Positions 36,261-44,466 of a stretch of 64,000 nt of DNA are shown piece by piece (the stretch's first letter is position 1; each line of letters begins with the position of its first letter). The DNA is taken from assembly GCF_013449735.1 (NCBI RefSeq), contig NZ_JACBNY010000006.1, forward strand, positions 40,441 through 104,440, written 5' to 3'. The notes under the pieces were generated by a model. That model made no database searches, had not been told where the DNA came from, and was given only the letters and a program-made list of their open reading frames with translations. The translations under genes were made by a program, and so were the position numbers. This DNA is from Pseudolactococcus laudensis (lineage in GTDB: Bacteria > Bacillota > Bacilli > Lactobacillales > Streptococcaceae).

Positions 36261-37226
36261 ATGGTCACAAAACAAACAATCGGCTTTTTAAAAAGTCACA
36301 AGCCAAATGAACATCGCATTGCCCTACTCCCACAAGATTTAACACACATTACCCATCCTGAAATGATTTACCTGGAAACAGGTTATGGACAAGATTTAGG
36401 AATTTGTGATACGAGTTATTCAGACCTAGGCGTACAAATCGTCCCACGTCAAACCGTTCTTGAGCAGAGTATCATTTGTGAACCTAAAATCGGTGAGTCT
36501 GATATTCTAAGTCAGCTCCAAGCGCATCAAACCGTCTTTGGCTGGATTCACGCCAAGGAAAGTCTTGATATTACAAATGCCCTACTCGCAACTGGTGTCC
36601 GCGTCATCGCTTGGGAAGAAATGTCTGATAACCAACAACATACTTTTTGGAGAAATAATGAGCTTGCTGGAGAATCCGCTATCCTGCATGCCTTTCTATT
36701 AACCGGTCAAATGCCGTATGACACAAAAGTCGCTCTGATTGGCAGAGGAAGTGTCGCTTTTGGTGCAACACGTGTCCTGCAAGGTCTTGGCGCCGATGTC
36801 ACCGTCATTCGGCGCAATCAGGAAAGCTTACTCAGACAGACCCTCGGGAACTTTGATGTCGTTGTGAACGCATCGCTCTGGGATGTGAATCGTGAAGACC
36901 ATCTAATTACAATAGAGGATTTAGCTTTGATGCAACCTGGTAGTCTAATCATTGATATTTCCGCTGATGCCGGTGGTGGGATTGAAAGTTCACATATCAC
37001 TACCATGTCATCACCCACCTATGAGGTTAATCAAGTCACACACTATGTTGTCGACCATACGCCAAGTATATTATATAAGACGGCTTCAAAAAGTATTTCA
37101 CAAGCCATCTCACCGTTTTTAAATGACTTAATCAGAAATCGAGAAAATAGCGTTTTAACTCAAGCAACAATTATTGATAAAGGTAAAATATTAGACTTGG
37201 ATATTTTAGATTTTCAAGCCTTATAA
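36261..37226 (+). CDS. ceo: N5-(carboxyethyl)ornithine synthase
   Basis: 321 aa. Belongs to the alanine dehydrogenase/pyridine nucleotide transhydrogenase family. The N-terminus IGFLKSHKPNEHRIALLPQD matches CEOS of Lactococcus, which reductively condenses pyruvate with ornithine (or lysine) using NADPH. The Rossmann motif is VALIGRGSVAFGATRVL (about 158-174), with GRG in place of the usual GxG. NNELAGESAILHAF precedes it. The start ATG at 36261 follows GGAG. The family rests on recognition of the N-terminal pattern; alanine dehydrogenase proper is less likely. Confidence 0.75.
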   Translation: MVTKQTIGFLKSHKPNEHRIALLPQDLTHITHPEMIYLETGYGQDLGICDTSYSDLGVQIVPRQTVLEQSIICEPKIGESDILSQLQAHQTVFGWIHAKESLDITNALLATGVRVIAWEEMSDNQQHTFWRNNELAGESAILHAFLLTGQMPYDTKVALIGRGSVAFGATRVLQGLGADVTVIRRNQESLLRQTLGNFDVVVNASLWDVNREDHLITIEDLALMQPGSLIIDISADAGGGIESSHITTMSSPTYEVNQVTHYVVDHTPSILYKTASKSISQAISPFLNDLIRNRENSVLTQATIIDKGKILDLDILDFQAL

Positions 37227-37237
37227 CATCATATAAA

Positions 37238-37278
37238 AAAAGCAGGAACTGACAACGAAATGTCAGTTTCTGCTTTTA
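37238..37278. terminator. Bidirectional terminator between ceo and thrS
   Basis: AGCAGGAACTGACA (37241-37254) and TGTCAGTTTCTGCT (37261-37274), a 14-bp stem with one G-T pair. An A tract precedes it and TTTTA follows. Confidence 0.9.
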
Positions 37279-37281
37279 TGT

Positions 37282-39234
37282 TTAATCGTTTGATGCGACT
37301 ACTTTTGAGTAGTTGGCAACATCAGCTGTGATGGCTGCGACAAAGTCAGTCAAGCTAAATTCAGATGTTTCTTTGCTACCATAGCGACGAACATTGACAG
37401 ATTTGTCAGCTTGTTCTTTATCACCTACGATAATTTGGTATGGAATTTTATTAGTTTGAGACTGGCGAATCTTGTATTGCATTTTTTCATTGCGCTCGTC
37501 TACGTTGACACGGATACCGACGTTTTTCAAAACATCAGCAACTTCCCAAGCGTAATCAACGTGTGCATCGTTGGATACAGGAATCACGGTTACTTGTGTT
37601 GGGGCAAGCCATGTTGGGAAAGCACCTTTATAAACTTCAGTCAGATAGGCGACGAAACGTTCCATTGTTGAGACGATACCACGGTGAACCATGACTGGAC
37701 GGTGACCTTCACCATCAGCACCAACATATTCAAGTTCAAACCGCTCAGGGAGCAAGAAATCAAGTTGAATAGTAGATAAAGTTTCTTCGTTACCAAGTGC
37801 TGTCTTAACTTGCACGTCGAGTTTCGGTCCGTAGAAAGCTGCTTCGCCTTCTGCTTCAAAATAGTCCAACTCAAGCTCATCCATGGCAGCTTTCAACATA
37901 GTTTGGGCATTTTCCCACATCTCATCATTATCAAAATATTTATGTGTATCTGCAGGGTCACGGTAAGATAGACGGAAACGATAGTCTGTGACATTGAAAT
38001 CTTCATAGACATCAGTCATGAGTTGCAATGTCCGTTTGAATTCATCCTTGATTTGGTCAGGGCGAACGAAAACATGGCCATCATTGAGGGTCATTTCACG
38101 CACACGTTGTAAACCAGAAAGCGCACCAGATTTTTCATAGCGGTGCATCATGCCAAGCTCGGCAATCCGAATCGGCAATTCACGATAAGAATGGACATCA
38201 TTTTTATAAACTTCGATATGGTGTGGACAGTTCATCGGACGCAAGACTAATTGCTCACCTTCACCCATGTCCATTGGTGGGAACATATCTTCATGATAGT
38301 GATCCCAGTGACCAGATGTTTTATAGAAATCAACACTCGCCATAATTGGTGTATATACGTGTTGGTAGCCACGCGCGATTTCTTTGTCAACGATATAACG
38401 TTCAATCGTCCGACGAATTGTTGCACCGTTTGGTAACCAGAAAGGCAGACCAGATCCAACTTCAGGGTTAACCATAAATAGATCTAGCTCCTTACCGAGC
38501 TTGCGATGGTCACGTTCCTTAGCTTCCTCACGCATTTTTAGGTAGGCTTTAAGGTCTTTTTTATCAAACCAAGCTGTGCCATAGACACGTTGCATCATGG
38601 CATTGTCGCTGTTACCGCGCCAATATGCGCCTGCAACATTTAAGAGGTGGAAGATTTGGATGCGACCAGTAGATGGTATGTGTGGGCCACGACAAAGGTC
38701 TGTATATTCGCCTTGACTGTAGATGGTTAAGCCACCTTCATCTTCGTTATGTTCTTCAATCAATTCAAGTTTATAAGGGTCAGCTGCAAAAATTTCTTGC
38801 GCTTCAGCTTTTGTCACTTCACGACGAATAGATGGCAGATTTTCTTTGACGATTTTCATCATTTCAGCCTCGATACGTGGGAGGTCTTCATTAGAGATTT
38901 GACCTTCAGCGTTGTCTGTATCATAGTAGAAACCATCCTGGATTGAGGGACCAACGCCTAACTTGATGTCAGGAAAAAGACGACGTGCTGCTTGCGCAAA
39001 CAAGTGAGCTGCTGAGTGACGAAGTAAAGGTAAGGCATCTTCGTGGTCAGGTGTCACAATTTCAATTGTCCCATCTTCAGTGATCGCACGGTTTGTATCA
39101 ATCAACTTGCCATTAAATTTACCGGCAAGTGCTTTTTTAGCTAGTGATTTACTGATCGACTCAGCAATTTCAAAAGTTGTCACGCCACTATCAAAAGATT
39201 TGACAGCGCCGTCTGGGAATGTGATTTGTATCAT
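37282..39234 (-). CDS. thrS: Threonyl-tRNA synthetase
   Basis: 650 aa. The TGS domain (1-60) and editing-like N2 domain (about 65-235, [17 protein letters not shown]) are followed by the class II catalytic core (about 245-535). Zinc ligands are in [10 protein letters not shown] and the His of [11 protein letters not shown]; motif 2 is [10 protein letters not shown]. The anticodon-binding domain covers 545-645. Full length. Expression is controlled by the T-box leader at 39407-39701. An extra structured segment lies between the leader terminator and the start codon. Confidence 0.97.
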   Translation of the reverse strand: MIQITFPDGAVKSFDSGVTTFEIAESISKSLAKKALAGKFNGKLIDTNRAITEDGTIEIVTPDHEDALPLLRHSAAHLFAQAARRLFPDIKLGVGPSIQDGFYYDTDNAEGQISNEDLPRIEAEMMKIVKENLPSIRREVTKAEAQEIFAADPYKLELIEEHNEDEGGLTIYSQGEYTDLCRGPHIPSTGRIQIFHLLNVAGAYWRGNSDNAMMQRVYGTAWFDKKDLKAYLKMREEAKERDHRKLGKELDLFMVNPEVGSGLPFWLPNGATIRRTIERYIVDKEIARGYQHVYTPIMASVDFYKTSGHWDHYHEDMFPPMDMGEGEQLVLRPMNCPHHIEVYKNDVHSYRELPIRIAELGMMHRYEKSGALSGLQRVREMTLNDGHVFVRPDQIKDEFKRTLQLMTDVYEDFNVTDYRFRLSYRDPADTHKYFDNDEMWENAQTMLKAAMDELELDYFEAEGEAAFYGPKLDVQVKTALGNEETLSTIQLDFLLPERFELEYVGADGEGHRPVMVHRGIVSTMERFVAYLTEVYKGAFPTWLAPTQVTVIPVSNDAHVDYAWEVADVLKNVGIRVNVDERNEKMQYKIRQSQTNKIPYQIIVGDKEQADKSVNVRRYGSKETSEFSLTDFVAAITADVANYSKVVASND

Positions 39235-39265
39235 TTACTAATCTCCTTAATTAAGATGTTGAGGC

Positions 39266-39389
39266 GACTGCTTTGGTGTGTAGGATTTTTCCCCGCGACG
39301 AGTAATCGCAGGGGTGAATTAGGAAAAAGACGTCAAGACACGACAGTGTCTTCATCCTTTTTATCTATTTCCCTAACACCAAGGAGTCA
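39266..39389 (-). other. Structured element between T-box terminator and thrS
   Basis: Long-range pairing of GACT-g-CTTTGGTGT (39266-39279) with ACACCAAGGAGTC (about 39376-39388). It encloses two hairpins: CCCCGCGA/TCGCAGGGG (39291-39315) and GACAC/GTGTC (39337-39350). The result is a three-way-junction-like fold in the thrS 5' untranslated region, downstream of the attenuator. Not part of a canonical T-box. Confidence 0.55.
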
Positions 39390-39406
39390 AAACTCAGTTG
39401 ATTAAA

Positions 39407-39701
39407 AATATAAAAACGTCCTGCGTTCAATTATGAACACAGGACGTTAACACGTGGTACCACCTGACTTTATTTCCATCTCAAAAAGATGAAAAACTCT
39501 CTAGCCGTAACGTGGCAACACGTGATTTTTTTCAAAATCAGGTTCAAATAAAGTAGTATTAATATCTTGATTTCACAGTGTTCTCACCATCCACTGCTCG
39601 CTAGTTGATACTCCCACATATCTTTGTGAGAACACCTCAAATCAATCAATATTAACTTGTCTTTACTGTTTCATTATAAAACTTTATTGATTCTTTGTCA
39701 A
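39407..39701 (-). promoter_or_regulatory. T-box riboswitch leader and promoter of thrS
   Basis: Promoter on the minus strand: TTGACA (39701-39696), 17 bases, TATAAT (39678-39673). The leader contains stem I with a GGGAGTAT (AGTA-type) motif and the T-box sequence AGGTGGTACCACG (39464-39452). It ends with the terminator hairpin AACGTCC...GGACGTT (39448-39415) followed by TTTTT. Uncharged tRNA-Thr would pair with the specifier (AACACT region in the stem I loop, so ACA or ACU) and with GGUACC to form the antiterminator. Confidence 0.93.
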
Positions 39702-39784
39702 AAACAAATCGCGATTTATTTTCTTCCTCTCGATGCGTTCTAAACTTGTCAACTAAAACTTAAAATAAATATTTTTTGTAAAAA

Positions 39785-39815
39785 AGAGAACTAATTCATA
39801 ATAACTTAGTTCTCT
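39785..39815 (-). terminator. Terminator after lantibiotic remnant
   Basis: Minus strand AGAGAACTAA, an 11-base loop, TTAGTTCTCT and TTTTT. It lies 11 bases after the stop of the nisin-like frame, as expected for a former structural gene. Confidence 0.88.
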
Positions 39816-39826
39816 CTTACCAATGT

Positions 39827-39991
39827 TCACTTACTGATGTGGCAACCACAAGTTGCTATTTCCAAAAGACATGCCATCAAAATCCTCGTGTTGCAACCCG
39901 ATGTACATAAAGAAATACTTGTAGTCCGTGGTTGAATTTTTAGTGCAGTACTTGAGACTTTTACGTTCAAATCACAATCTGAAATAATAGC
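39827..39991 (-). pseudogene. Nisin-type lantibiotic precursor, start codon lost
   Basis: 54 codons in the frame directly following the stop of the upstream ORF. The leader part reads CDLNVKVSS and ends IQPR (compare nisin FNLD and the PR cleavage site). The core begins TTSISLCTSGCNT, continues ILMACLLEIATCGCH and ends ISK. Ser/Thr at 3, 8, 13, 25 and Cys at 7, 11, 19, 26, 28 are as in nisin A/U, so rings A, B, C and E would form. Residue 23 is Ile instead of Thr, which removes ring D. There is no ATG/GTG/TTG with a ribosome site, so it is probably a remnant. Confidence 0.82.
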
Positions 39992-40303
39992 TTAATTCAA
40001 ACGACTTGATTGAAATACTAAATTATCTTCCAATTCTTTCGAACTATGATAAGTTAATAAATTATGCTCACGAATATCTTCAAGTGTCGGATAATCAATT
40101 ATTTTGCCATCCGTTAAAATCATTTGAGTAATTTTATAACCAACAGCATTTTCACTCTTAACACTTTTAACGCCATAGACCATCATTGTTGCGTCAATAT
40201 TTGGTTGTACTTTAATGGCAATCATAGTCCCAACAATAAAAACAATTGGTATTAATGTATACAAAATACACCACCCATTAGATAGAAATTTCTTTTTGAA
40301 CAT
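39992..40303 (-). CDS. Small membrane-anchored protein of unknown function in lantibiotic remnant
   Basis: 103 aa from the ATG at 40303 (MFKKKFLSNGW), chosen because AAGGAG is seven bases upstream. One hydrophobic helix (about 13-32), then a polar extracytoplasmic domain of about 70 residues. Not recognised; it is not NisI-like by lipobox. Preceded by its own TTGAT-N6-TTGAT box. Its stop is immediately followed, in the same frame, by the nisin-like sequence, which suggests that a deletion joined the two. Confidence 0.55.
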   Translation of the reverse strand: MFKKKFLSNGWCILYTLIPIVFIVGTMIAIKVQPNIDATMMVYGVKSVKSENAVGYKITQMILTDGKIIDYPTLEDIREHNLLTYHSSKELEDNLVFQSSRLN

Positions 40304-40374
40304 TGATTTTCTCCTTAAACATTTTTTTAAAATGGTCTTTACCACCTCAACAATTTAAAATTTACTGTAAAAAT

Positions 40375-40390
40375 ATCAAGATTTTATCAA
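40375..40390 (-). promoter_or_regulatory. SpaR/NisR-type box upstream of 40303 gene
   Basis: Minus strand TTGAT-AAAATC-TTGAT, two pentamers separated by six bases, exactly the published SpaR (subtilin) box layout. The same 26-base context recurs at 41968-41994. Spacing to an AT-rich -10 candidate is about 17-20 bases. Confidence 0.68.
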
Positions 40391-40394
40391 GAAA

Positions 40395-40787
40395 TTAATT
40401 ATTTTTTAGATTTTTTTCAAACGATACAAATGGTATTTTCAGAAGTACCATTGCACCTGAATGATTACCGTTCATAATGACTAACTCTCCTTCATGCTTC
40501 ATCATTACTTCTTTTGCAAAAGTAAGACCGATACCGAAATGTCCATTTCTTTCTCTACTATTGTCCCCACGATATAAAAATTCAGTCGCATGTTGTAGCG
40601 TTTTCTCATCAAATCCCGAACTATCATCACAAATCGTTATTTCTATCCCTATTTGAGTCGTTTGCAAATTTAAGATAACTTTTTCTTTAGCATGCTCCAT
40701 TGCATTCATTAAGACATTTAGAATGGCACGATTAACGAGTTCTAAATCTATCAAAAGATTTCCATCGTATTGAAGTGAAAATGTCAA
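40395..40787 (-). pseudogene. C-terminal fragment of sensor histidine kinase (NisK/VanS-like)
   Basis: 130 codons from a TTG without a ribosome site. Only the ATP-binding domain is left: N box NVLMNAMEHAKEK, G1 ICDDSSGFDEKTL and G2 GHFGIGLTFAKEVM. The sensor, membrane and His-phosphoacceptor parts are missing. It lies directly downstream of a truncated permease, as after a deletion. In nisin-type clusters such a kinase senses the lantibiotic. Confidence 0.75.
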
Positions 40788-40803
40788 ATCAATTTTATTA
40801 CCT

Positions 40804-41127
40804 TTATTGAAAGTATGGATTAGATAGGTAACGTTGAAAAATCAATAAAACCTTTGAAATCCAAATCTGTGGCATCCGACTATTTGTTGAGAAGTATGTA
40901 TAGTACCTCGTCTCTCTTTTTTCAGATTTATCCATGCTACCAGATAAGATTGCAAGAATACACGGAGACAAAAGAATAAACCAGAGATAACTTACCTGAC
41001 CTTGAAAAAAAGTTGTACCAAGTAAAAATGAGAAGATACTTAATCCTAATGGTAGAAAAAAGAGTTGTTTCAAGGAACTTTGTCCTTTGCTAGAAAGTTT
41101 TATAGCTTTAAAAGTATTTTTTAACAT
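40804..41127 (-). pseudogene. Truncated lantibiotic-immunity permease (LanE/MutE-like)
   Basis: 107 aa; complete members have about 240-250. It keeps two N-terminal membrane helices (FFLPLGLSIFSFLLG and LWFILLSPCILAILSG) and the segment RMPQIWISKVLL usual in the MutE/EpiE family. It then ends in a short out-of-family tail where the kinase fragment begins. It directly follows the LanF-like ATPase without spacing, as lanE does after lanF. Confidence 0.72.
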
Positions 41128-41829
41128 CTACTTCACACTCCATTCCTTAACATTTTCCATAAACAGTTCCGTTAAATCTTTTGATCTCTCAAATTTTTCT
41201 TGATAAACTAACCGTCCTTCTCGTACAATCCCAATTGTGTCTGCAATCTCTTGCACTTCACTCAAAATATGACTAGAAATAATAATCGTAATCCCTTGCT
41301 CTTTAAAGCTCAAGATTAAATCGCGCATTTCTTGAATCCCAATCGGATCCAAACCAATCGTTGGTTCATCTAAAATTAATAGCTTGGGATGATTAATTAA
41401 AGCTAACGCAATTCCTAAGCGTTGTTTCATACCAACAGAGAAATACTTGTATTTCTTTTTATTTGTATCAGACAAATCAACAATTTTTAAGACTTCGTCA
41501 ATATCTTCATAGGGTAAATTCAATAAATCACAACGAACCTGTAAATTTTCTAGTGCAGTCAAATTACCATATAATGGTGCAAATTCAATTAAACTACCGA
41601 TTTTTTCCAAATTTTCTCGACGCCAAGGATTTTCTTCAAATAATATTTTACCCCGAGTTGGTTTGAAAATCCCAACGAGCATTTTTAATATGGTACTTTT
41701 TCCTGCGCCGTTAGCACCTAAAAGAGCATATACTTCTCCTTCGGGAACTTTTAAGTTGATATCATCTACCAATGTTACGTGCTTAACTTCTTTAGTTAAG
41801 TTGACTGTCTCTAATATATAGTTTGTCAT
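41128..41829 (-). CDS. Lantibiotic-immunity ABC transporter ATPase (LanF-like)
   Basis: 233 aa, full length. Walker A LGANGAGKSTILK (about 35-47), signature FSVGMKQRLGIA, Walker B LLILDEPTIGLDP and switch His in ISSHIL. The family (NisF, MutF, BcrA) with LanE/LanG expels lantibiotics from the membrane; here the partner permease is truncated, so immunity is unlikely to work unless another permease serves. Its ATG overlaps the stop of a 30-codon ORF, and a SpaR-type promoter lies about 120 bases upstream. Confidence 0.88.
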   Translation of the reverse strand: MTNYILETVNLTKEVKHVTLVDDINLKVPEGEVYALLGANGAGKSTILKMLVGIFKPTRGKILFEENPWRRENLEKIGSLIEFAPLYGNLTALENLQVRCDLLNLPYEDIDEVLKIVDLSDTNKKKYKYFSVGMKQRLGIALALINHPKLLILDEPTIGLDPIGIQEMRDLILSFKEQGITIIISSHILSEVQEIADTIGIVREGRLVYQEKFERSKDLTELFMENVKEWSVK

Positions 41830-41918
41830 TTGTATTTCTCCTCTTTATTATTAACAATTTTACTTTTATATGCTAAAGGATACCTTGCCATAAATATGCC
41901 CAAGTCATTGTATTTCAT
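41826..41918 (-). CDS. 30-aa ORF upstream of LanF-like gene
   Basis: MKYNDLGIFMARYP start, ending KEEKYK. A very good AGGAGG lies seven bases before the ATG at 41918, and the TGA overlaps the ATG of the ATPase gene. It may be a leader peptide for translational coupling or the fused ends of a deleted gene. Not recognised. Confidence 0.45.
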   Translation of the reverse strand: MKYNDLGIFMARYPLAYKSKIVNNKEEKYK

Positions 41919-41950
41919 AGATTTCCTCCTATTTCTATGTGCTTTTACAT

Positions 41951-41988
41951 ATTGTAATTCTCTCAAAAAAATATCAAGATTTTATCAA
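41951..41988 (-). promoter_or_regulatory. SpaR/NisR-type promoter of LanF-like gene
   Basis: Minus strand TTGAT-AAAATC-TTGAT (41988-41973), 16 bases, then -10 TACAAT (41956-41951). Repeats in phase with each other and with the -10 are the layout of lantibiotic promoters bound by OmpR-type regulators. No regulator gene is left in the window. Confidence 0.7.
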
Positions 41989-42060
41989 GAAATTTCTCTC
42001 GCACCATTTTCTGAGTTTACAACATGACAAATTTTTCTCAACTTCAATATATTTATTTTT

Positions 42061-42243
42061 TCAGAAACATATATCAGACATCCTCCCAATAAAAGGGCTA
42101 AACACTCTAAAAAATACTTTCAAACTATCATGAGGGCGTACTAAATACCCAAGACCATCAGGTTGGGTAGCGATATCATACTTGTTTGGCTTATATTCTT
42201 GCATTGAGTAAAAGAGTTTATAAAAAGTAAAAATGTGAATCAT
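42061..42243 (-). other. Unassigned short frame in degraded region
   Basis: About 60 codons including MQEYKPNKYDIATQPDG and ending RMSDICF. The composition looks protein-like rather than random, but no start with a ribosome site, homologue or neighbour supports it. Possibly a remnant of the former cluster. 42244-42410 is AT-rich with AAGAAAACAAAA tandem repeats near 42395-42420 and nothing else I can name. Confidence 0.25.
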
Positions 42244-42412
42244 CCCAAAAACGTGAGTGACATTAAATGTTGCGGCGATAATTTTTTATCGGAATAAGTA
42301 TTCAATACTTTTTTGATAAATATGCCTATTCAAAATATCCAATTATTAAAATTGAAATAGTATCATTCACAAAATATCTTTTCATCTAAAATAAAAAAGA
42401 AAACAAAAAAGA

Positions 42413-42470
42413 AAACAAAAAAGTGGCTGTTAAGTGCAAACATTTTGCAACCTACAACCACTTTTTAATA
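42413..42470. terminator. Terminator-like hairpin in degraded region
   Basis: AAAAAGTGG at the 5' side and CCACTTTTT at the 3' side, with partial inner pairing (TGC...GCA). Flanking A and T tracts would work in both directions. Confidence 0.5.
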
Positions 42471-42543
42471 GTTTTCTATTTTTAATATTTTATAATTCCC
42501 TTTATATCAAGGCTCCGTTACGATATAGTCATTTGAAGTAATT

Positions 42544-42633
42544 CCACCTGACTTTATTTCCACCTCAAAAAGATGAAAAATCCTCAAGTCGTAACGTGGC
42601 AACGCGTGATTCTTTGTCAAAAACAAATCGCCT
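42544..42633 (-). repeat. Partial second copy of the thrS T-box leader
   Basis: CCACCTGACTTTATTTCCA at 42544 and the following 48 bases (with AACGTGGCAACxCGTGATT) match 39460-39527 with only a few differences. They then jump to GATTCTTTGTCAAAAACAAATCGC, which matches 39689-39712. It therefore keeps the antiterminator region and the -35 but lacks stem I, the -10 and the terminator. It is non-functional as a riboswitch and marks the far edge of the lantibiotic island. Confidence 0.85.
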
Positions 42634-42659
42634 TTTAATTAACATCCGCATCGCAAAAT

Positions 42660-43598
42660 TTAATAATCAGACAATCCCTGATGAATTTTATCTAAATTCC
42701 ACTTCATCATATCGTAGTAAGTATCACCAATTTCCCCTTTTTTAGCCAGAGAATCTGTCAATATTTTAGAGTAAATTGGTAGGCCCGTTTCTTTTGATAC
42801 TTGTGCCATTGACTTAGGTGAGACAGATGTTTCAACAAAGAGTGCCTTGACTTCTGACGCTTTAATTTTGGCGAGCACCTCAGCCATTTGCTCTGGGGTG
42901 CCTTGAGATTCTGTATTGATTTCCCAGATGTAGGCGGGTGTCACGTGATAGGCTTTTGAAAAATACTTAAAAGCCCCTTCTGATGTGACTAGTAAGCGCT
43001 GATTTTCTGGAATATCTAGAAACTTTTCTTTGGCTGCTTCATCCAACTTTTTAAGTTTAGCAACGTAAGCATCTGAGCGATCCTGATAATAACTAGCATG
43101 TTTCGGATCTTTAGCCTTTAAAACAGCTGTAATCGTATTGACATACCTGATGCCATTGCCTAAATCCAACCAAGCGTGTGGGTCTTGCTCGGATTGATTC
43201 GTTGTTAAATATAGAGGCGTAACAGATTCACTCGCCTCAAAAACTTGCTCCCCATCTTTTTTACGGGCTGTTTTAATCAGCTTGTTGAACCAACCACTCC
43301 CACCAGTTTCAAGATTCAAGCCATTGTGAAAAATCACATCAGCCTGCGTCGTCGCCGAAATATCGTTCGGCTTAGGCTCATATTCATGCGGATCAACACC
43401 ACGCGCAACAATACTGTGAATCACAACCTTGTCGCCCGCGACCTGCCGCACCATATCTTCTAAAATTGAATTCGTGGTCACAACACGCAGTTGCTCACTT
43501 ACTTGCTGACCAACAGACTTTTGATGATTAACGAAATAGAGGACTCCCCCTAAAAGCATGGCAAGTGGCATCATCGTCAGAATAAGTTTTTTTAACAC
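42660..43598 (-). CDS. mtsA: Manganese ABC transporter substrate-binding protein
   Basis: 312 aa from GTG at 43598 with AAGGA nine bases upstream. Cluster A-I metal-binding protein: metal ligands are expected in GVDPHEYEP, DPHAWLD, the Glu of WEINTESQGTPEQM and a late Asp (KILTDSLA). These fit Mn/Fe PsaA/MtsA proteins. The N-terminal hydrophobic segment lacks a lipobox Cys (LLGGVLYFVN), so the usual lipid anchor is missing and it may stay attached by an uncleaved helix. Last gene of mtsBCA, 22 bases after the permease. Confidence 0.88.
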   Translation of the reverse strand: MLKKLILTMMPLAMLLGGVLYFVNHQKSVGQQVSEQLRVVTTNSILEDMVRQVAGDKVVIHSIVARGVDPHEYEPKPNDISATTQADVIFHNGLNLETGGSGWFNKLIKTARKKDGEQVFEASESVTPLYLTTNQSEQDPHAWLDLGNGIRYVNTITAVLKAKDPKHASYYQDRSDAYVAKLKKLDEAAKEKFLDIPENQRLLVTSEGAFKYFSKAYHVTPAYIWEINTESQGTPEQMAEVLAKIKASEVKALFVETSVSPKSMAQVSKETGLPIYSKILTDSLAKKGEIGDTYYDMMKWNLDKIHQGLSDY

Positions 43599-43620
43599 GC
43601 TAAAATTCCTTTTTTCTAAT

Positions 43621-44466
43621 TTATGGTTGTGACAACTTAAAGACCAATCCTTGTTTGGGTGAGAAGATGAAGGATACACCGAAAATGAAGGCTGCCACAA
43701 GTACAATAGCTGGACCTGATGCCCAGTTAAAGGTATAACTCAAAAACAGACCAATCAGAGCCGCAAGCGCCCCAAAGATTGCCGAGTCAACGAGCATCCA
43801 ATGCAATTTATTGGTCCATAGAAAAGCCGTTGCCGCCGGTGTAATCAGCATAGCCACTACTAAGATGATGCCAACAGTTTGTAGTGACGAAACCGTTACA
43901 AGCGTTAACATTAACATCAAAGCATAGTGCACCATTTGTGTTTTCAAACCATAAGTTTGCGCAAAAGTCTCGTCAAAAGATGTAATGAGTAATTCTTTAT
44001 AGAAAATCACGACAAACAAAATGACAGCAATCAACACACAAGTCGTTGTAATCAAATCATTATCACTGACTGCCAAGACATTTCCAAAAAGAATATGGTG
44101 TAAATTACTAGAACTCTCGGCGAGTGAAATTAAGATGAAACCTAAGGCATAAAATGCACTAAATACAATCCCAATCGCTGTGTCATTTTTAAGTTTACTA
44201 TGACTTGCGACATAGCCAATCAGCATGGCAGCTAAAATACCAAAAATTGATGCCCCAAAAAGCAAGTTAATCCCTAACATATAAGCAACTGCAACACCTG
44301 GTAACACCGCATGAGAAATAGCATCTCCCATTAAAGACAGACCTCTCAAAATGATAAAACTGCCAATTACACCACTCATAATACCAACTAAAATTGCTGT
44401 TATAAGCGCTGTTTGTAAAAAGTTATATTGTCCTAATGCCGATAAAAATTGACTGATACTAGACAT
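43621..44466 (-). CDS. mtsC: Manganese ABC transporter permease
   Basis: 281 aa, ABC-3 family with eight or so membrane helices. Characteristic segments are GDAISHAVLPGVAVAY (about 47-62) and VGIILVVAMLITPAATA. It overlaps the ATPase gene by eight bases. It forms the channel for Mn2+ delivered by MtsA. Confidence 0.93.
   Translation of the reverse strand: MSSISQFLSALGQYNFLQTALITAILVGIMSGVIGSFIILRGLSLMGDAISHAVLPGVAVAYMLGINLLFGASIFGILAAMLIGYVASHSKLKNDTAIGIVFSAFYALGFILISLAESSSNLHHILFGNVLAVSDNDLITTTCVLIAVILFVVIFYKELLITSFDETFAQTYGLKTQMVHYALMLMLTLVTVSSLQTVGIILVVAMLITPAATAFLWTNKLHWMLVDSAIFGALAALIGLFLSYTFNWASGPAIVLVAAFIFGVSFIFSPKQGLVFKLSQP

Noticed and set aside
42544..42660. Functional T-box controlling mtsA
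   Set aside because: The copy lacks stem I, the -10 and the terminator, and the gene beyond it is read toward, not away from, this segment on the minus strand, so it lies at the mtsA 3' end.
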